A stretch of DNA of 64,000 nucleotides from Roseicitreum antarcticum. GTDB lineage: Bacteria; Pseudomonadota; Alphaproteobacteria; Rhodobacterales; Rhodobacteraceae. Where the stretch lies: positions 1 through 64,000 of the forward strand of contig NZ_CP061501.1 of NCBI RefSeq assembly GCF_014681765.1, written 5' to 3'. Position numbers and translations under genes: made by a program. Below the pieces are notes generated by a model. The model did no database searches and was not told where the DNA came from. It saw only the letters and a program-made list of their open reading frames with translations. Below are positions 25,664-35,598 of the stretch, piece after piece (positions within the stretch are counted from its first letter, which is position 1; each line of letters opens with the position of its first letter).

Positions 25664-26545
25664 TCAATCGTCCGCCAAAAATTTAAGAACCATCTGGGAG
25701 ATAACGTCAGGCTGTTCCTCTGGCATATAATGCCCGCATTGATCGATTACACCTCCAGAGAGATTCTCCGCCAACGGTTTCATCGCCTCAAAGAGGTCGG
25801 GTGACATGCCTTGTGCGCCACCAAGCGCTAATATTGGCGTTTTCACCTTCTGCGTGGCAAGAGCTTTGTTCTGCTCGATGTCGTCAAATACAGCCCGGTA
25901 GTAAGAGAGTGCTCCACGCAAATTTCCCGGTTGCTGGTAGGCATTCACATATACATCAATATCTTCCTGAGAAAACGTAGCTTTAGGATTATAGGTTTTA
26001 CGTTGAAAAAACCACTCAATGTATTCACGCTCGCGGCCAGTGATGAGAATTTCTGGCAGGTCTGAAACAGGGTGAAACAGAAAGTGCCAAGCCTTCCAGT
26101 TATCCCTTCCAACAGTAATCGTGTTTGAAAGTGTAACCCCCGGAATATTGGCGTCCAAGATGACTAGTTTGCGCACTTCATCACTGAACCTAGCAATATA
26201 AGGATAAGCAACCCAGGCTCCAATATCGTGTGCTAAAATACTGTACCTATTATTCCCCATTACCTGCATTAGCTTGTGAATACGGTCACCGGTCGTTCTT
26301 GTATCGTAACCATTAGCTGGTTTGTCAGAACTACCTTGGCCAGGCAAGTCAATCGCAATCACGTTATATTTTTCAGCGAGTAAAGGCATCATTCGCCTCC
26401 ATGCATACCAAGTTTGTGGGAACCCAGCGATCAGAAGAAGGGGCTCGCCCGTTCCCCCACTAACTGTATGAAATCGGATTCCTCCAGCATCGATCAATTT
26501 TTGATTAAACATATGCTTCCCAAGCTGAATCTGGTCCATTGTCAT
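25664..26545 (-). CDS. Alpha/beta hydrolase of the epoxide hydrolase/dehalogenase type
   Basis: A 293-residue protein with an oxyanion-hole motif GFPQTWYAWRR, LPGQGSSDKP, and the nucleophile elbow AHDIGAWVAYPY, where the Asp after His is the expected nucleophile. The catalytic His is in DQCGHYMPEEQPD. The motif set fits soluble epoxide hydrolases and haloacid or haloalkane dehalogenases; substrate cannot be told. No signal peptide. The gene is visibly AT-rich compared with its neighbours and sits between an IS5 element and the oxoprolinase gene, suggesting recent transfer. Confidence 0.85.
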   Translation of the reverse strand: MTMDQIQLGKHMFNQKLIDAGGIRFHTVSGGTGEPLLLIAGFPQTWYAWRRMMPLLAEKYNVIAIDLPGQGSSDKPANGYDTRTTGDRIHKLMQVMGNNRYSILAHDIGAWVAYPYIARFSDEVRKLVILDANIPGVTLSNTITVGRDNWKAWHFLFHPVSDLPEILITGREREYIEWFFQRKTYNPKATFSQEDIDVYVNAYQQPGNLRGALSYYRAVFDDIEQNKALATQKVKTPILALGGAQGMSPDLFEAMKPLAENLSGGVIDQCGHYMPEEQPDVISQMVLKFLADD

Positions 26546-26634
26546 TGGTGCATTTCTCCTTCTAAGGCAACGGTGGCAACTTAATTAGTGCTCGGCTTCT
26601 TAAATCCTTCTGTGTCCCATTTAAAGTGGGCCTA

Positions 26635-29600
26635 TCAATCAACCGGCTCCACGGCACCATATCCCCCGGCGGTCGGTGTGTAGATGACCACGCGCTCTCC
26701 CGGTTCGAGCCTTGTCTGGGCGCAGGCGGGCAGAACCTCCTCGCGGCCATCGTTGCGCCGGACGACCGTTCGGCCCACCTGCCCGTCGCCACCCCCCGCG
26801 ATGCCGCGCGGTGGCAAGGTGCGATGGGACGACAGAATGGCGCATTCCATCCGTTCCAGAAACCGGATGCGCCGCTCGGTCCCGTCGCCCGCAGCAAAGG
26901 CCCCCTTCCCGCCCGTGCCTGCGCGCAGGCCGAACGCCTCCAGCACCACGGGAAACCGCATCTCGAAAATCTCGGGGTCGGTCATCCGCGAATTTGTCAT
27001 ATGGACATGCACGCCGCTGGTGCCGGAAAATCCCTTGCCCGCATTGGTGCGCCCCGCCGGAGAGCCGGAGCAGATCGTCTCGTAATACTGATAGGTGTCA
27101 TTGCCAAAGGTCAGGTTGTTCATCGTGCCCTGACTGTTGGCGATCGCCCCAAGCGCGCCGAAAATGGCGTTTGTCACGTGCTGGCTGGTCTCCACATTTC
27201 CCGCCACGACCGCTCGGGGATAGGCGGGTTTCAGCATGGAGCCGTCGGGGATCACGATGTTGATCGGCCGCAGACAACCCGCATTCATCGGGATCGGCGC
27301 CTCCACCATCACGCGGAAGCAATAGAGAACCGCCGCCCGCGTGACCGGCTCGGGCGCGTTGAAGTTGTTGGCCATCGCGTCCGAGGTGCCGGTGAAATCC
27401 ACCGTCGCACAGCGATTTTCACGGTCCACCCGGATCGCCACGTTGATCACTTGGCCCGTGTCGGTTTCATAGGCGTAGGAGCAATCATCTAACCGGTCGA
27501 GCAGGCGCGCGACCTCTTCGGCCGCGTTGTCCTGCACATGGCCCATATAGGCCTGCACGACCTCCAGCCCGAAATCTGCGATCATCTTGCGCAATTCCGC
27601 AGCACCGCGTTCGTTGGCGGCGATCTGGGCTTTCAGGTCAGCAATATTCTCGGCCACGTTGCGCACCGGATAGGGGTGGTCGGTCAGGACAGTGCGCAAG
27701 TCCGCCTCGTGAAAGCCATCGGCGCTGGCCAGCAGGAGGTTGTCGATCAGCACGCCTTCCTCGTCCACGGTGGTGGCAAGCGGCGTCATTGAGCCGGGGG
27801 CGGTGCCGCCGACATCGGCATGATGCCCGCGCGACGCGACCCAGAACAGAACCTGCGCGCCCGCATCATCGAAGACGGGGGAGACAACGGTGATATCGGG
27901 CAGATGGGTGCCGCCATTATAGGGCGCGTTCAGGGCGAAGACGTCGCCGGGGCGGATCCGGCCCTCGTTCAGGCGGATGATCGTCTCGACGCTGCAGTCC
28001 ATCGAGCCCAGATGCACCGGCATGTGCGGCGCGTTGGCCACCAGCGCGCCGGAGGCATCAAACACGGCGCAGGAGAAATCGAGCCGTTCCTTGATATTGA
28101 CGGAATGGGCGGTGTTCTGCAGGGCGAGGCCCATCTGCTCGGCGATGTTCATGAAAAGGTTGTTGAACACCTCCAGCAGGATCGGGTCGGCCTGATCGGC
28201 CCCTGCCGCGCGCAGCCGGCTGGCCGCCTCGTGGCGGGTCAGCAGCAGGTGGTCGGCGGCGGTCAGGCGGGCGGTCCAGCCCGGCTCCACGATCACGGTC
28301 TGGTTCGGCTCGATGATCAGGGCGGGGCCCCGGACGGTATCGCCGGGCAACAGCCCTTCGCGGCGGAAGACCCCTGCGGTATGGGATGCGCCGCCGGAAT
28401 ATATCGGCACGGTCTGGTCGGTATGTGCGGTGCGGTCCAGCGGGGTTTCGGCCATGACCGCATCCACTTCCGGAATGTCCTCGAACCCCTCCACCTCGAC
28501 CGCTTCGACGGTGATCGGCTTGTCGGGACTGATGAAGCCGAACTGTGCCTTGTGCGCCACCTCGAAGGCGTTGCGTGCCGCATCCAGATCGCCGTCATAG
28601 GTGACCTGGATGGTCGAATCCGTGCCCTCATAACGCAGATGAAGCCGCGTGACCGTGGTGCCGCTCGTGACGCTTTGCTGCGCCAGCGCGCCCATGACCT
28701 CGGACGTCAGGTCACCCTCCAGACCGTTGATCGCCGCACTGTTTCCGGCCTCAAGGCGCTGCACCAGACCCTGCTGGCGGCTATCGGACACCATGGCCAG
28801 ACCGATGCCATAGGCCGACAGAAGCCCCGACAGCGGATGGATCAGCACGGCCTCCATGCCGAGCGCGTCGGCCACGAAACAGGCATGTTGCCCGCCTGCA
28901 CCACCGAACGAGTTCAGCAGATAGCGCGTCACGTCATAGCCGCGCTGGACGCTGATCTTCTTGACCGCGTTGGCCATGTTTTCCACGGCGATGGTCAGGA
29001 ACCCTTCGGCCACCGCCTCGGGCGACTTGCCTTCGCGCGCCGCGATCTCCGCAAATTGCGCGGCGACAACGTCGGCATCCAGCGCCTCGTCCTGATCGGG
29101 TCCGAAGACGCGCGGAAAGAACTCGGGCCGCAACTTGCCGAGCATCACGTTGGCGTCGGTGACGGTCAGCGGGCCACCGCGCCGGTAACAGGCGGGGCCG
29201 GGATTGGCCCCGGCACTGTCGGGCCCGACGCGAAAGCGCCCAGTGTCAGCATGCAGGATCGAGCCACCGCCGGCGGCGACCGTGTGGATGCGCATCATCG
29301 GTGCGCGGATGCGGACGCCCGCCACCTCGGTATCGAACGCGCGTTCATACTCGCCCGCGCTGTGGGCCACGTCGGTGGAGGTGCCGCCCATGTCGAACCC
29401 GATCACCCGGTCGAACCCGGCCTCCCGCGCGGTCTGGACCATGCCGACGACGCCGCCCGCCGGACCCGACAGGATCGCGTCCTTGCCCTGAAACTGCTCA
29501 GCCGCCGTCAACCCGCCCGAGGACATCATGAATTGCAACGTAGCACCCGCCTCGCCGGCAGGCGTGGCCCCGAGCGCGTCCGAGACCTGCGCCACATAGC

Positions 29601-30264
29601 GGCGAAGGATCGGGGAGAGGTAGGCATCGACTACAGTCGTATCGCCGCGCCCGATCAGCTTGACCAGCGGGCTGACCTCGTGGCTGACGGAGACCTGCGT
29701 AAAGCCCATGGCGCGCACCATGGCGGCGAGCGCCACCTCATGGACCGGGTTCTTCCAAGCATGCATCAGCACGATGGCGACCGCATGAATGCCGTCGGCC
29801 TTCACCTGCTCCAGCGCTGGACGCAGATCCTCGGCCATCAGGACCTGCTCAACAGATCCGTCCGCCAGCAGGCGTTCATCGACCTCGATCACCCGTTCAT
29901 AGAGCTGTTCGGGGAGGATGATTTCCTTGGCGAAAATGTCGGGGCGCGCCTGATAGGCGATGCGCAGCGCATCGCGGAAACCCTTGGTAATGAGCAGGAC
30001 CGTCCGGTCGCCCTTGCGCTCCAACAGGGCATTGGTGGCGACGGTGGTGCCCATCTTCACGGTGCCAATCAGGGCAGGGTCGATGGTGCCGCCCAACAGG
30101 CGGCGAATGCCTTCGATCGCAGCGTCGGCATAGGCCTCGGGGTTTTCGGACAGAAGCTTCAGGGGTTGCAGGTCGCCCCCCGGCGCGCGGCCCACGACAT
30201 CGGTGAATGTGCCGCCGCGGTCGATCCAGAAATCCCACACGCCTTGCGATGCGTCAGCAGCCAT
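26635..30264 (-). CDS. Fused 5-oxoprolinase/hydantoinase (A and B domains)
   Basis: A 1209-residue protein. The HyuA-like half starts [14 protein letters not shown] and has [20 protein letters not shown] and [15 protein letters not shown], the ATP-binding motifs of the actin-like fold. The HyuB-like half begins at about residue 690 ([19 protein letters not shown]) and ends at [10 protein letters not shown]. The ATG at 30264 follows GGGGAGACAG. Such fused enzymes hydrolyse 5-oxoproline (pyroglutamate) to glutamate with ATP; related ones act on hydantoins. It diverges from a TRAP transporter, which probably brings in its substrate. Confidence 0.9.
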   Translation of the reverse strand: MAADASQGVWDFWIDRGGTFTDVVGRAPGGDLQPLKLLSENPEAYADAAIEGIRRLLGGTIDPALIGTVKMGTTVATNALLERKGDRTVLLITKGFRDALRIAYQARPDIFAKEIILPEQLYERVIEVDERLLADGSVEQVLMAEDLRPALEQVKADGIHAVAIVLMHAWKNPVHEVALAAMVRAMGFTQVSVSHEVSPLVKLIGRGDTTVVDAYLSPILRRYVAQVSDALGATPAGEAGATLQFMMSSGGLTAAEQFQGKDAILSGPAGGVVGMVQTAREAGFDRVIGFDMGGTSTDVAHSAGEYERAFDTEVAGVRIRAPMMRIHTVAAGGGSILHADTGRFRVGPDSAGANPGPACYRRGGPLTVTDANVMLGKLRPEFFPRVFGPDQDEALDADVVAAQFAEIAAREGKSPEAVAEGFLTIAVENMANAVKKISVQRGYDVTRYLLNSFGGAGGQHACFVADALGMEAVLIHPLSGLLSAYGIGLAMVSDSRQQGLVQRLEAGNSAAINGLEGDLTSEVMGALAQQSVTSGTTVTRLHLRYEGTDSTIQVTYDGDLDAARNAFEVAHKAQFGFISPDKPITVEAVEVEGFEDIPEVDAVMAETPLDRTAHTDQTVPIYSGGASHTAGVFRREGLLPGDTVRGPALIIEPNQTVIVEPGWTARLTAADHLLLTRHEAASRLRAAGADQADPILLEVFNNLFMNIAEQMGLALQNTAHSVNIKERLDFSCAVFDASGALVANAPHMPVHLGSMDCSVETIIRLNEGRIRPGDVFALNAPYNGGTHLPDITVVSPVFDDAGAQVLFWVASRGHHADVGGTAPGSMTPLATTVDEEGVLIDNLLLASADGFHEADLRTVLTDHPYPVRNVAENIADLKAQIAANERGAAELRKMIADFGLEVVQAYMGHVQDNAAEEVARLLDRLDDCSYAYETDTGQVINVAIRVDRENRCATVDFTGTSDAMANNFNAPEPVTRAAVLYCFRVMVEAPIPMNAGCLRPINIVIPDGSMLKPAYPRAVVAGNVETSQHVTNAIFGALGAIANSQGTMNNLTFGNDTYQYYETICSGSPAGRTNAGKGFSGTSGVHVHMTNSRMTDPEIFEMRFPVVLEAFGLRAGTGGKGAFAAGDGTERRIRFLERMECAILSSHRTLPPRGIAGGGDGQVGRTVVRRNDGREEVLPACAQTRLEPGERVVIYTPTAGGYGAVEPVD

Positions 30265-30346
30265 GGCCCTGTCTCCCCTGTCGTGAACGCCCATATTTTG
30301 GGCCAGTGTCAGTCGGAGAATATTGCCCACCCCAACTTTGAATAGC

Positions 30347-30362
30347 AATTTGTTGACAAATT
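30347..30362. promoter_or_regulatory. Perfect 16-bp palindrome between divergent oxoprolinase and dctP genes
   Basis: AATTTGT-TG-ACAAATT, arms of 7 bases. It covers a TTGACA (30353-30358) that could be the -35 of the dctP direction. A regulator encoded at 33349-33876 in the same operon is the natural candidate to bind it. The function is inferred. Confidence 0.5.
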
Positions 30363-30444
30363 ATCAGCGATTGGTCAACCTCTGACTTACGCCGCGTCAA
30401 CAACCGGCACCCAGAACACGATTGTTCCAACAGGAGAGACTGCC

Positions 30445-31416
30445 ATGACCTTTTCAATCCGCATGACCGCAGCCGCTGCGGCGATGGCGCTTGCCACACC
30501 GCTGGCCGCCCAGACCGCGTGGGACATGCCCACACCCTATAGCGATGCGATCTTCCACACCGCCAACATCACGCAATTCGCCGATGATGTGCGCGCCGCC
30601 ACCAACGGCGATCTGGACATCACGGTTCACTCAGCGGGATCGCTGTTCGGTCATGCCGAGATCCGCGATTCCGTCCGCCGCGGTCTTGCCCCCATCGGCG
30701 AGATCCTGTTGTCGCGCCTATCGAACGAAAACCCACTCTTCGAGATCGATTCCATCCCGTTCCTCGCCGACAGCTATGCCGATGCTGAAGCTCTGTGGAC
30801 CGCATCGCGCCCTGCCGTCGAGGAGTTGCTGGCTGAGCAGGGCCTGACCCTGCTTTATGCCGTGCCATGGCCGGGCCAGTCGCTTTACCTGACCGAAGAC
30901 GTGACCGACCCCGCCGCCCTGCAGGGTGTCAGCTTCCGCGCCTACAACACCGCGACCGAGCGTCTGGCGCAGATCCTGGGCATGACCGCCACGCAGGTGG
31001 AATCGGGCGATATCCCGACCGCCTTCGCCACTGGCCGCGTATCGGCGATGATGACCTCGCCCTCCACCGGCGTCAGCAGCCAGGCCTGGGACTACACCTC
31101 GGTCTATGTCGATGTGCAGGCGTGGTTGCCCAAGAACGTCGTCTTCGTGAACACCGAGGCGTTCGAGGCACTTCCCGAGGATCAGCAGGCCGCCCTGCTG
31201 GCCGCCGCCGCCACCGCCGAGACCCGCGGCTGGGAGATGAGCGAAGCCGAGACCGCGACTCAGATCGCGGCGCTGGAAGCGGCGGGCATGACCGTCACCG
31301 CGCCGTCTGAGGCCCTTGCCGCCGCCTTGGCTGATGCAGGCGCGACGATGGAAGCCGAATGGCTGGCGCAGGCCGGCGATGCCGGAGCCGCAATCATCGC
31401 GGCCTACCGCCAGTAA
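30445..31416 (+). CDS. dctP: TRAP transporter substrate-binding protein (DctP type)
   Basis: A 323-residue periplasmic protein with signal peptide (MTFSIRMTAAAAAMALATPLAAQ, cleavage after AQ). Features of DctP: FAAD-like helix FADDVRAATNGDLDITVH, AGSLFGHAEIRDSVRRG, RAYNTATERLAQILGM and PTAFATGRVSAMMTSP. The specificity arginine is probably in SFRAYN. It captures an organic acid for the two membrane subunits encoded next. Ligand unknown; 5-oxoproline or a related cyclic amide is a reasonable guess from the divergent oxoprolinase. Confidence 0.92.
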   Translation: MTFSIRMTAAAAAMALATPLAAQTAWDMPTPYSDAIFHTANITQFADDVRAATNGDLDITVHSAGSLFGHAEIRDSVRRGLAPIGEILLSRLSNENPLFEIDSIPFLADSYADAEALWTASRPAVEELLAEQGLTLLYAVPWPGQSLYLTEDVTDPAALQGVSFRAYNTATERLAQILGMTATQVESGDIPTAFATGRVSAMMTSPSTGVSSQAWDYTSVYVDVQAWLPKNVVFVNTEAFEALPEDQQAALLAAAATAETRGWEMSEAETATQIAALEAAGMTVTAPSEALAAALADAGATMEAEWLAQAGDAGAAIIAAYRQ

Positions 31417-31482
31417 GCGCACTTTGGGGCCGAAGGGAAACCTCTGGCCCTTTTCCAATCCCGTATTGGTCGGAGACCCGTG

Positions 31483-32046
31483 ATGCGAAAACTGCTCGAT
31501 ACGCTCTACCAAACCGCGATGATTGCGGCGGTGGTGGCGATGGTGTCCATTGCGCTGTTGGTCTTCATCCAGATCTTGGGCCGCCTCACCGACCGCGTTC
31601 TGATGGGGTTCGGCGCCGACGCGATCGGCATCGCGATCCCTTCGCTGGCTGAAATCGGCGGGTTCCTGTTCGTCGCCTCCTCCTTTCTGGCGCTGCCCGC
31701 CACCTTGCGGGTCGGCGGTCATGTGCGGGTCACGATGGTATCGGGCAACCTGCCGCCCAGGGCTGCGCATGTGATGGCCTGCATCGTGCTGATCGCGGCC
31801 TTTGCGCTCGGGGTGTTCGCCGCGTGGCATGGGTGGCTTCAGGTGCTCGACAGCTGGCAATTCAACTCCGTCTCTTTCGGGATGATCCGCATTCCGCTGT
31901 GGATCCCGCAAGGGGCCATGGCGCTGGGGCTGGTGATCTTCGCCATCGCCCTGCTGGACGAACTGCTCTGCGCGCTGCGGGGCCATGACCCAGCCTACAG
32001 GCGCGCTGAAAAAGCCAAGGGCGCCGACGCGCTGGAAGGGCACTGA
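31483..32046 (+). CDS. dctQ: TRAP transporter small permease (DctQ type)
   Basis: A 187-residue membrane protein with four predicted transmembrane segments (MIAAVVAMVSIALLVFIQIL, FLFVASSFLALPATL, VMACIVLIAAFALGVFAAW, GAMALGLVIFAIALLDELL). ATG 31483 is favoured over GTG 31480 by the CGGAG spacing. It forms the TRAP membrane complex with the large permease, whose gene starts one base after its stop. Confidence 0.92.
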   Translation: MRKLLDTLYQTAMIAAVVAMVSIALLVFIQILGRLTDRVLMGFGADAIGIAIPSLAEIGGFLFVASSFLALPATLRVGGHVRVTMVSGNLPPRAAHVMACIVLIAAFALGVFAAWHGWLQVLDSWQFNSVSFGMIRIPLWIPQGAMALGLVIFAIALLDELLCALRGHDPAYRRAEKAKGADALEGH

Positions 32047-32047
32047 G

Positions 32048-33352
32048 ATGGAGCTTTACACCCTGTCGCTGATCCTCGTCGCGGTTCTCTTCGTCTGCCT
32101 CGCCCTCGGCCTTTGGGTCGGGTTCGCCCTGATGGCTGTGGGACTGGTCGCGATGGTGCTGGCGGCCCCTGCGCCGCCGGGTCCGGTCTTCGCCACCAAG
32201 GTCTGGGGTGCGCTGAATATCTGGGATCTGACCGCCCTGCCGATGTTCATCTGGATGGGCGAGTTGCTGTTCCGATCAAGGCTGTCGTCAGACATGTTCA
32301 AGGGGCTGGCCCCCTTTACCCGCCGCCTGCCGGGGGGATTGCTGCACGTCAACATCATCGGCTGTGCGCTTTTCGCCGCCGTCTCCGGCTCCTCTGCCGC
32401 CACCACGGCCACGGTTGGGCGCATGTCCCTGCCAGAGTTGAAGAAGCGCGGCTATGATGACCGCATGGCCATTGGCACGCTGGCGGGATCCGGGACCTTC
32501 GGGTTCCTGATTCCACCCTCCATCATCCTGATCGTCTACGGGGCCGCGACCGAACAATCGATCGCGCGGCTGTTTCTGGCGGGCGTTTTGCCGGGCTTGA
32601 TGCTTGCAGCCCTGTTCGCGGGCTATGTCATGCTATGGGCCACGCTCAACAAACACCGCATGCCACCGCTGGAGCCTGCCGCATCGTGGCGCGAAAAACT
32701 GCAAGGCGCGATGCTGCTGCTACCCACGGTCGGGCTGATCGTGGCGGTGATCGGATCGATCTATGGCGGCCTCGCCTCCCCGACCGAAGCGGCTGTGGTG
32801 GGAGTGGTAGGCGCGATGGTGATCTCTTGGGCGTCCGGCGGGCTGACCCGCGCCGGGGTGTGGGGCAGCGTGCAGGGGGCAGCCGTGACCACCTGCATGA
32901 TCGCGTTCATCCTTGCAGGTGCTGCCTTCCTGACCGGGGCGATGGGCTATACCGGCATCCCGCGCGCTCTGGCCGCCTGGATCGGAGAGCAGGGCCTGTC
33001 GCAATATGCTTTGCTGGCCGCACTCCTGCTGTTCTTCATCGTGCTCGGCTTCTTTCTCGACGGCATTTCCATCGTCGTGCTGACCACCTCCGTCATTCTG
33101 CCGATGGTGCTGGCGGCAGGCATCGATCCGATCTGGTTCGGCGTCTTTCTGGTGCTGGTGGTCGAGATGAGCCAGATCACGCCACCCGTGGGCTTCAACC
33201 TCTTCGTGCTGCAATCGATCACAGGGCGAGAGATCTTCACCATTGCGGCTTATGCTTTGCCATTCTTTCTCATCCTTGTGTTAGCCACCGTGATCTTAAC
33301 CGTCTTCCCCGAGATCGCGCTGTGGCTGCCGTCAACCATGATGTCACGATGA
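32048..33352 (+). CDS. dctM: TRAP transporter large permease (DctM type)
   Basis: A 434-residue membrane protein with about twelve hydrophobic segments. It shows the DctM signatures FIWMGELLFRS, NIIGCALFAAVSGSSAATTATVG, GSGTFGFLIPPSIILIVYG and QITPPVGFNLFVLQSITGRE. It is the ion-coupled translocation subunit. The stop overlaps the start of the next gene by four bases, so transport and regulation are coupled. Confidence 0.93.
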   Translation: MELYTLSLILVAVLFVCLALGLWVGFALMAVGLVAMVLAAPAPPGPVFATKVWGALNIWDLTALPMFIWMGELLFRSRLSSDMFKGLAPFTRRLPGGLLHVNIIGCALFAAVSGSSAATTATVGRMSLPELKKRGYDDRMAIGTLAGSGTFGFLIPPSIILIVYGAATEQSIARLFLAGVLPGLMLAALFAGYVMLWATLNKHRMPPLEPAASWREKLQGAMLLLPTVGLIVAVIGSIYGGLASPTEAAVVGVVGAMVISWASGGLTRAGVWGSVQGAAVTTCMIAFILAGAAFLTGAMGYTGIPRALAAWIGEQGLSQYALLAALLLFFIVLGFFLDGISIVVLTTSVILPMVLAAGIDPIWFGVFLVLVVEMSQITPPVGFNLFVLQSITGREIFTIAAYALPFFLILVLATVILTVFPEIALWLPSTMMSR

Positions 33353-33876
33353 GCGATATTCCCCTCAAATCCGGGGTCGGCCCGGTCGTGTCTTCAGCCC
33401 ATCTGGCCAACTCGTCGCTTCCCGCCCTCAGTGAGGTGGAGTTTGCCATCACCATGATGGGACAGGCCTTCCACCGCTGGATGACGCGCTGCATGATCGC
33501 TGCCGGCGGGCCCGCGATGTCGCCGCTGGAAGTGTTGATCGTGCATCTGGTCCACCACCGCGACCGACCCAAGACGCTGGCCGAGGTTTGTCTGATCCTG
33601 AACATCGAGGACACGCATCTGGCCAATTACGCGATCCGCAAACTGACTACGGCGAACCTTGTGCGGGCAGGACGGCAGGGCAAGGAAAAGACCATCGAGA
33701 TCACCGAGGACGGGGCAGCCCTTTGCCGTCGCTACGGAGAGGTGCGAGAGGCCCTGTTGGTCCAGTCGGCCAGCCAGCTTGGCTATGATCCCAGCGACCT
33801 GAGCAAGATGGCGTCACTGATGCGGACATTGTCAGGAAGCTACGATCAGGCGTCGCGCGCGGCGGCTGCCCTTTGA
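33349..33876 (+). CDS. Winged-helix (MarR-like) transcriptional regulator
   Basis: A 175-residue protein with a central winged helix: GPAMSPLEVLIVHLVHHR, KTLAEVCLILNIEDTHLANYAIRKLTTANLV and the wing GRQGKEKTIEITEDG. It lies last but one in the dctPQM operon with ATGA overlap to dctM. It probably senses the transported compound and acts on the divergent promoter region. The nearest familiar group is the winged-helix DNA-binding proteins found with TRAP/oxoprolinase loci. Confidence 0.82.
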   Translation: MSDIPLKSGVGPVVSSAHLANSSLPALSEVEFAITMMGQAFHRWMTRCMIAAGGPAMSPLEVLIVHLVHHRDRPKTLAEVCLILNIEDTHLANYAIRKLTTANLVRAGRQGKEKTIEITEDGAALCRRYGEVREALLVQSASQLGYDPSDLSKMASLMRTLSGSYDQASRAAAAL

Positions 33877-34799
33877 TGGACGCGCTTGCCGCGGCGATTG
33901 CCGCGCGGGGCCGCATGGCTCTGATCCTTGGCTTGGCCATAGGCCTTGGTCTGCCAAGGTTGGCAGAGACAATGCGCCCGGCGATCTGGCCCTTGGTGAT
34001 TACCCTGTTGTTCCTGAGCATCCTGCGGATCGGCCCCGACGCTCTGCGCCTGCCGCGCCGCAGCTTGGTGCCCATCGCGGGCCTTACCCTGACGCTGCAA
34101 GTGGCCTGCCCGCTCGCCGCGTTCGGGATCTTTGCCGCCCTCGGGTTGCAGGGCGCAATCTGGGCGCAGGCGCTTGTCCTGATCCTTGCCGCAGCCCCGA
34201 TCACCGGGGCGGCGCCGATCACGGCGCTGGCGGGTGGTGTGCCCGATCTGGCCCTGCGCCAAACCGTGTTCGGCACCCTCGTCCTGCCCCTGACCGCCTT
34301 GCCGGTGCTGGCCCTGATTCCCGCATTCGGCACTGTCGTCCAGATCGCCGGGGCCGCCGCAATGCTGCTTCTCGCCATTGGCTGTGCAGCGGCCGCGGCA
34401 CTGGTGTTGCGCCGCACGGGATGGGTCCAGCCGACACCGACCTCGCTCACCCGGATCGACGCGTTGACGGCGGTTGTGATGGGTCTGGTCGTGGTCGGCC
34501 TGATGTCCGCCGCTGCGGATGCGATCCGTGACACGCCCGGCCACTTCGTCCTGATCATGGCCCTGGTCTTTGCAGTCAATTTCGGCCTTCAGGCCACTGC
34601 ATGCCTGCTCTGGCCCGACGCCACGGAAAAGACGGCAGTCGCGGTCGCGGCAGGCAATCGCAACGCGGCGCTGTTTCTGGGGGTGCTGCCTGCGGGCTTC
34701 TCGCCCGAACTGCTTCTGGTGATCGGCTGCTATCAGGTGCCGATGTATCTGACGCCGTTCATCCTGCCATGGATACGCAACCGGACAACCGTGCATTGA
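33876..34799 (+). CDS. BASS-like integral membrane permease
   Basis: A 307-residue protein with about ten hydrophobic segments and a duplicated layout. Motifs like LILAAAPITGAAPITALAGGVP and AVAVAAGNRNAALFLGVLP resemble the bile acid:sodium symporter superfamily, in which these loops form the crossover substrate site. ATG 33876 shares one base with the upstream stop. It is probably a second transporter for the same pathway, either import or overflow export. Confidence 0.75.
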   Translation: MDALAAAIAARGRMALILGLAIGLGLPRLAETMRPAIWPLVITLLFLSILRIGPDALRLPRRSLVPIAGLTLTLQVACPLAAFGIFAALGLQGAIWAQALVLILAAAPITGAAPITALAGGVPDLALRQTVFGTLVLPLTALPVLALIPAFGTVVQIAGAAAMLLLAIGCAAAAALVLRRTGWVQPTPTSLTRIDALTAVVMGLVVVGLMSAAADAIRDTPGHFVLIMALVFAVNFGLQATACLLWPDATEKTAVAVAAGNRNAALFLGVLPAGFSPELLLVIGCYQVPMYLTPFILPWIRNRTTVH

Positions 34800-35003
34800 C
34801 AGTTGCATCAGCCAACGGGTCGTGTATTTGAGGTAAACGACCTTGAATTGGGTTGAGAGAAAGAGTTTCCGGCGATAGCGTCGCGGCCCTCCCCTCATCC
34901 AATCAATGCACCGACCTCTGGGGCAGTATCATTCCGGTCTTCTTCTGCTTTCGGCCGGTTGGCTTGTTCCACAGATGTCAAACGACCAACATTCGTAGGT
35001 ACG
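34800..35003. other. Intergenic, no gene
   Basis: Two hundred bases between the permease operon and a transposon end. No frame or structure worth annotating. Confidence 0.5.
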
Positions 35004-35150
35004 TGTCGCGTTCTCCTTAAATCTGACACGCGGCGCGTTGGGTGACGTTTGTTGCCCTTAAATGTGATATTTGACTGCCAGCAGCTTGTTGTTTTCCTTG
35101 GTTCGCAGCACGATCCGGTCAACTGCAGCAAGTAGACCGGGTTCCTTCTC
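35004..35150 (+). repeat. Transposon end, copy A (TGTCGCG-type, multi-repeat)
   Basis: Starts TGTCGCGTTCTCCTTAAATC and carries a second internal repeat TTGCCCTTAAATGTGA at about 35051-35066. About 65 of the first 77 bases match copy B at 40964, without gaps, and weaker similarity continues to about 35150. It then abuts an IS110 fragment, so only the left end is left here. Multiple spaced copies of one motif at a TGT end are typical of IS21-like and Tn7-like transposons. Confidence 0.65.
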
Positions 35151-35172
35151 ATATGCACGGAGCAAGGAGCCC

Positions 35173-35598
35173 CTGTCAACGGCGGTGACGGTCGTGTGCG
35201 AGGTTGGCGACATCCGCCGCTTTGCCAAACCACGGCAGCTGATGGCGCTTCTCGGCCTTGTGCCGGGGGAACGGTCCAGCGGAGAGACGCGCCGTCAAGG
35301 CGGGATCACAGAGGCGGGCAACGTGCTGGCGCGAGCGGTTCTGATCGAGGCGGCCTGGTCATACCGCACCCCGGCCAAAATCGGCGCGCAAATGATGTTG
35401 CGCCAGGAAGGCATCCCTCAGGCTGCGAAAGATATCGGATGGAAAGCCCAGGTCCGCCTGTGTGGCCGTTACCATCGCCTGATGGCGCGGGGCAAGAAGT
35501 CTGCGCTAGCGGTTACGGCAGTAGCGCGGGAACTTGTCGGCTTCATTTGGGCCATCGCTCATATCACCGAGCCGACTGGCGCCGAAGGTGCAGCGTGA
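35173..35598 (+). pseudogene. IS110-family transposase, C-terminal fragment
   Basis: About 140 codons matching the transposase IS116/IS110/IS902 domain: EVGDIRRFAKPRQLMALLGL, ERSSGETRRQGGITEAGN and VLIEAAWSYR. The N-terminal RuvC-like half, which supplies most catalytic residues, is missing; the sequence upstream belongs to the transposon end. No start codon of its own. Confidence 0.85.

Noticed and set aside
27820-30345. An 841-codon plus-strand open frame
   Set aside because: It lies antisense to the well-supported oxoprolinase gene and its translation is rich in His, Arg and Gly with no motifs; it is an effect of high GC.
30718-32043. A 441-codon minus-strand frame over the TRAP genes
   Set aside because: The plus-strand TRAP proteins have signal peptide, membrane segments and family signatures; the antisense product has none.
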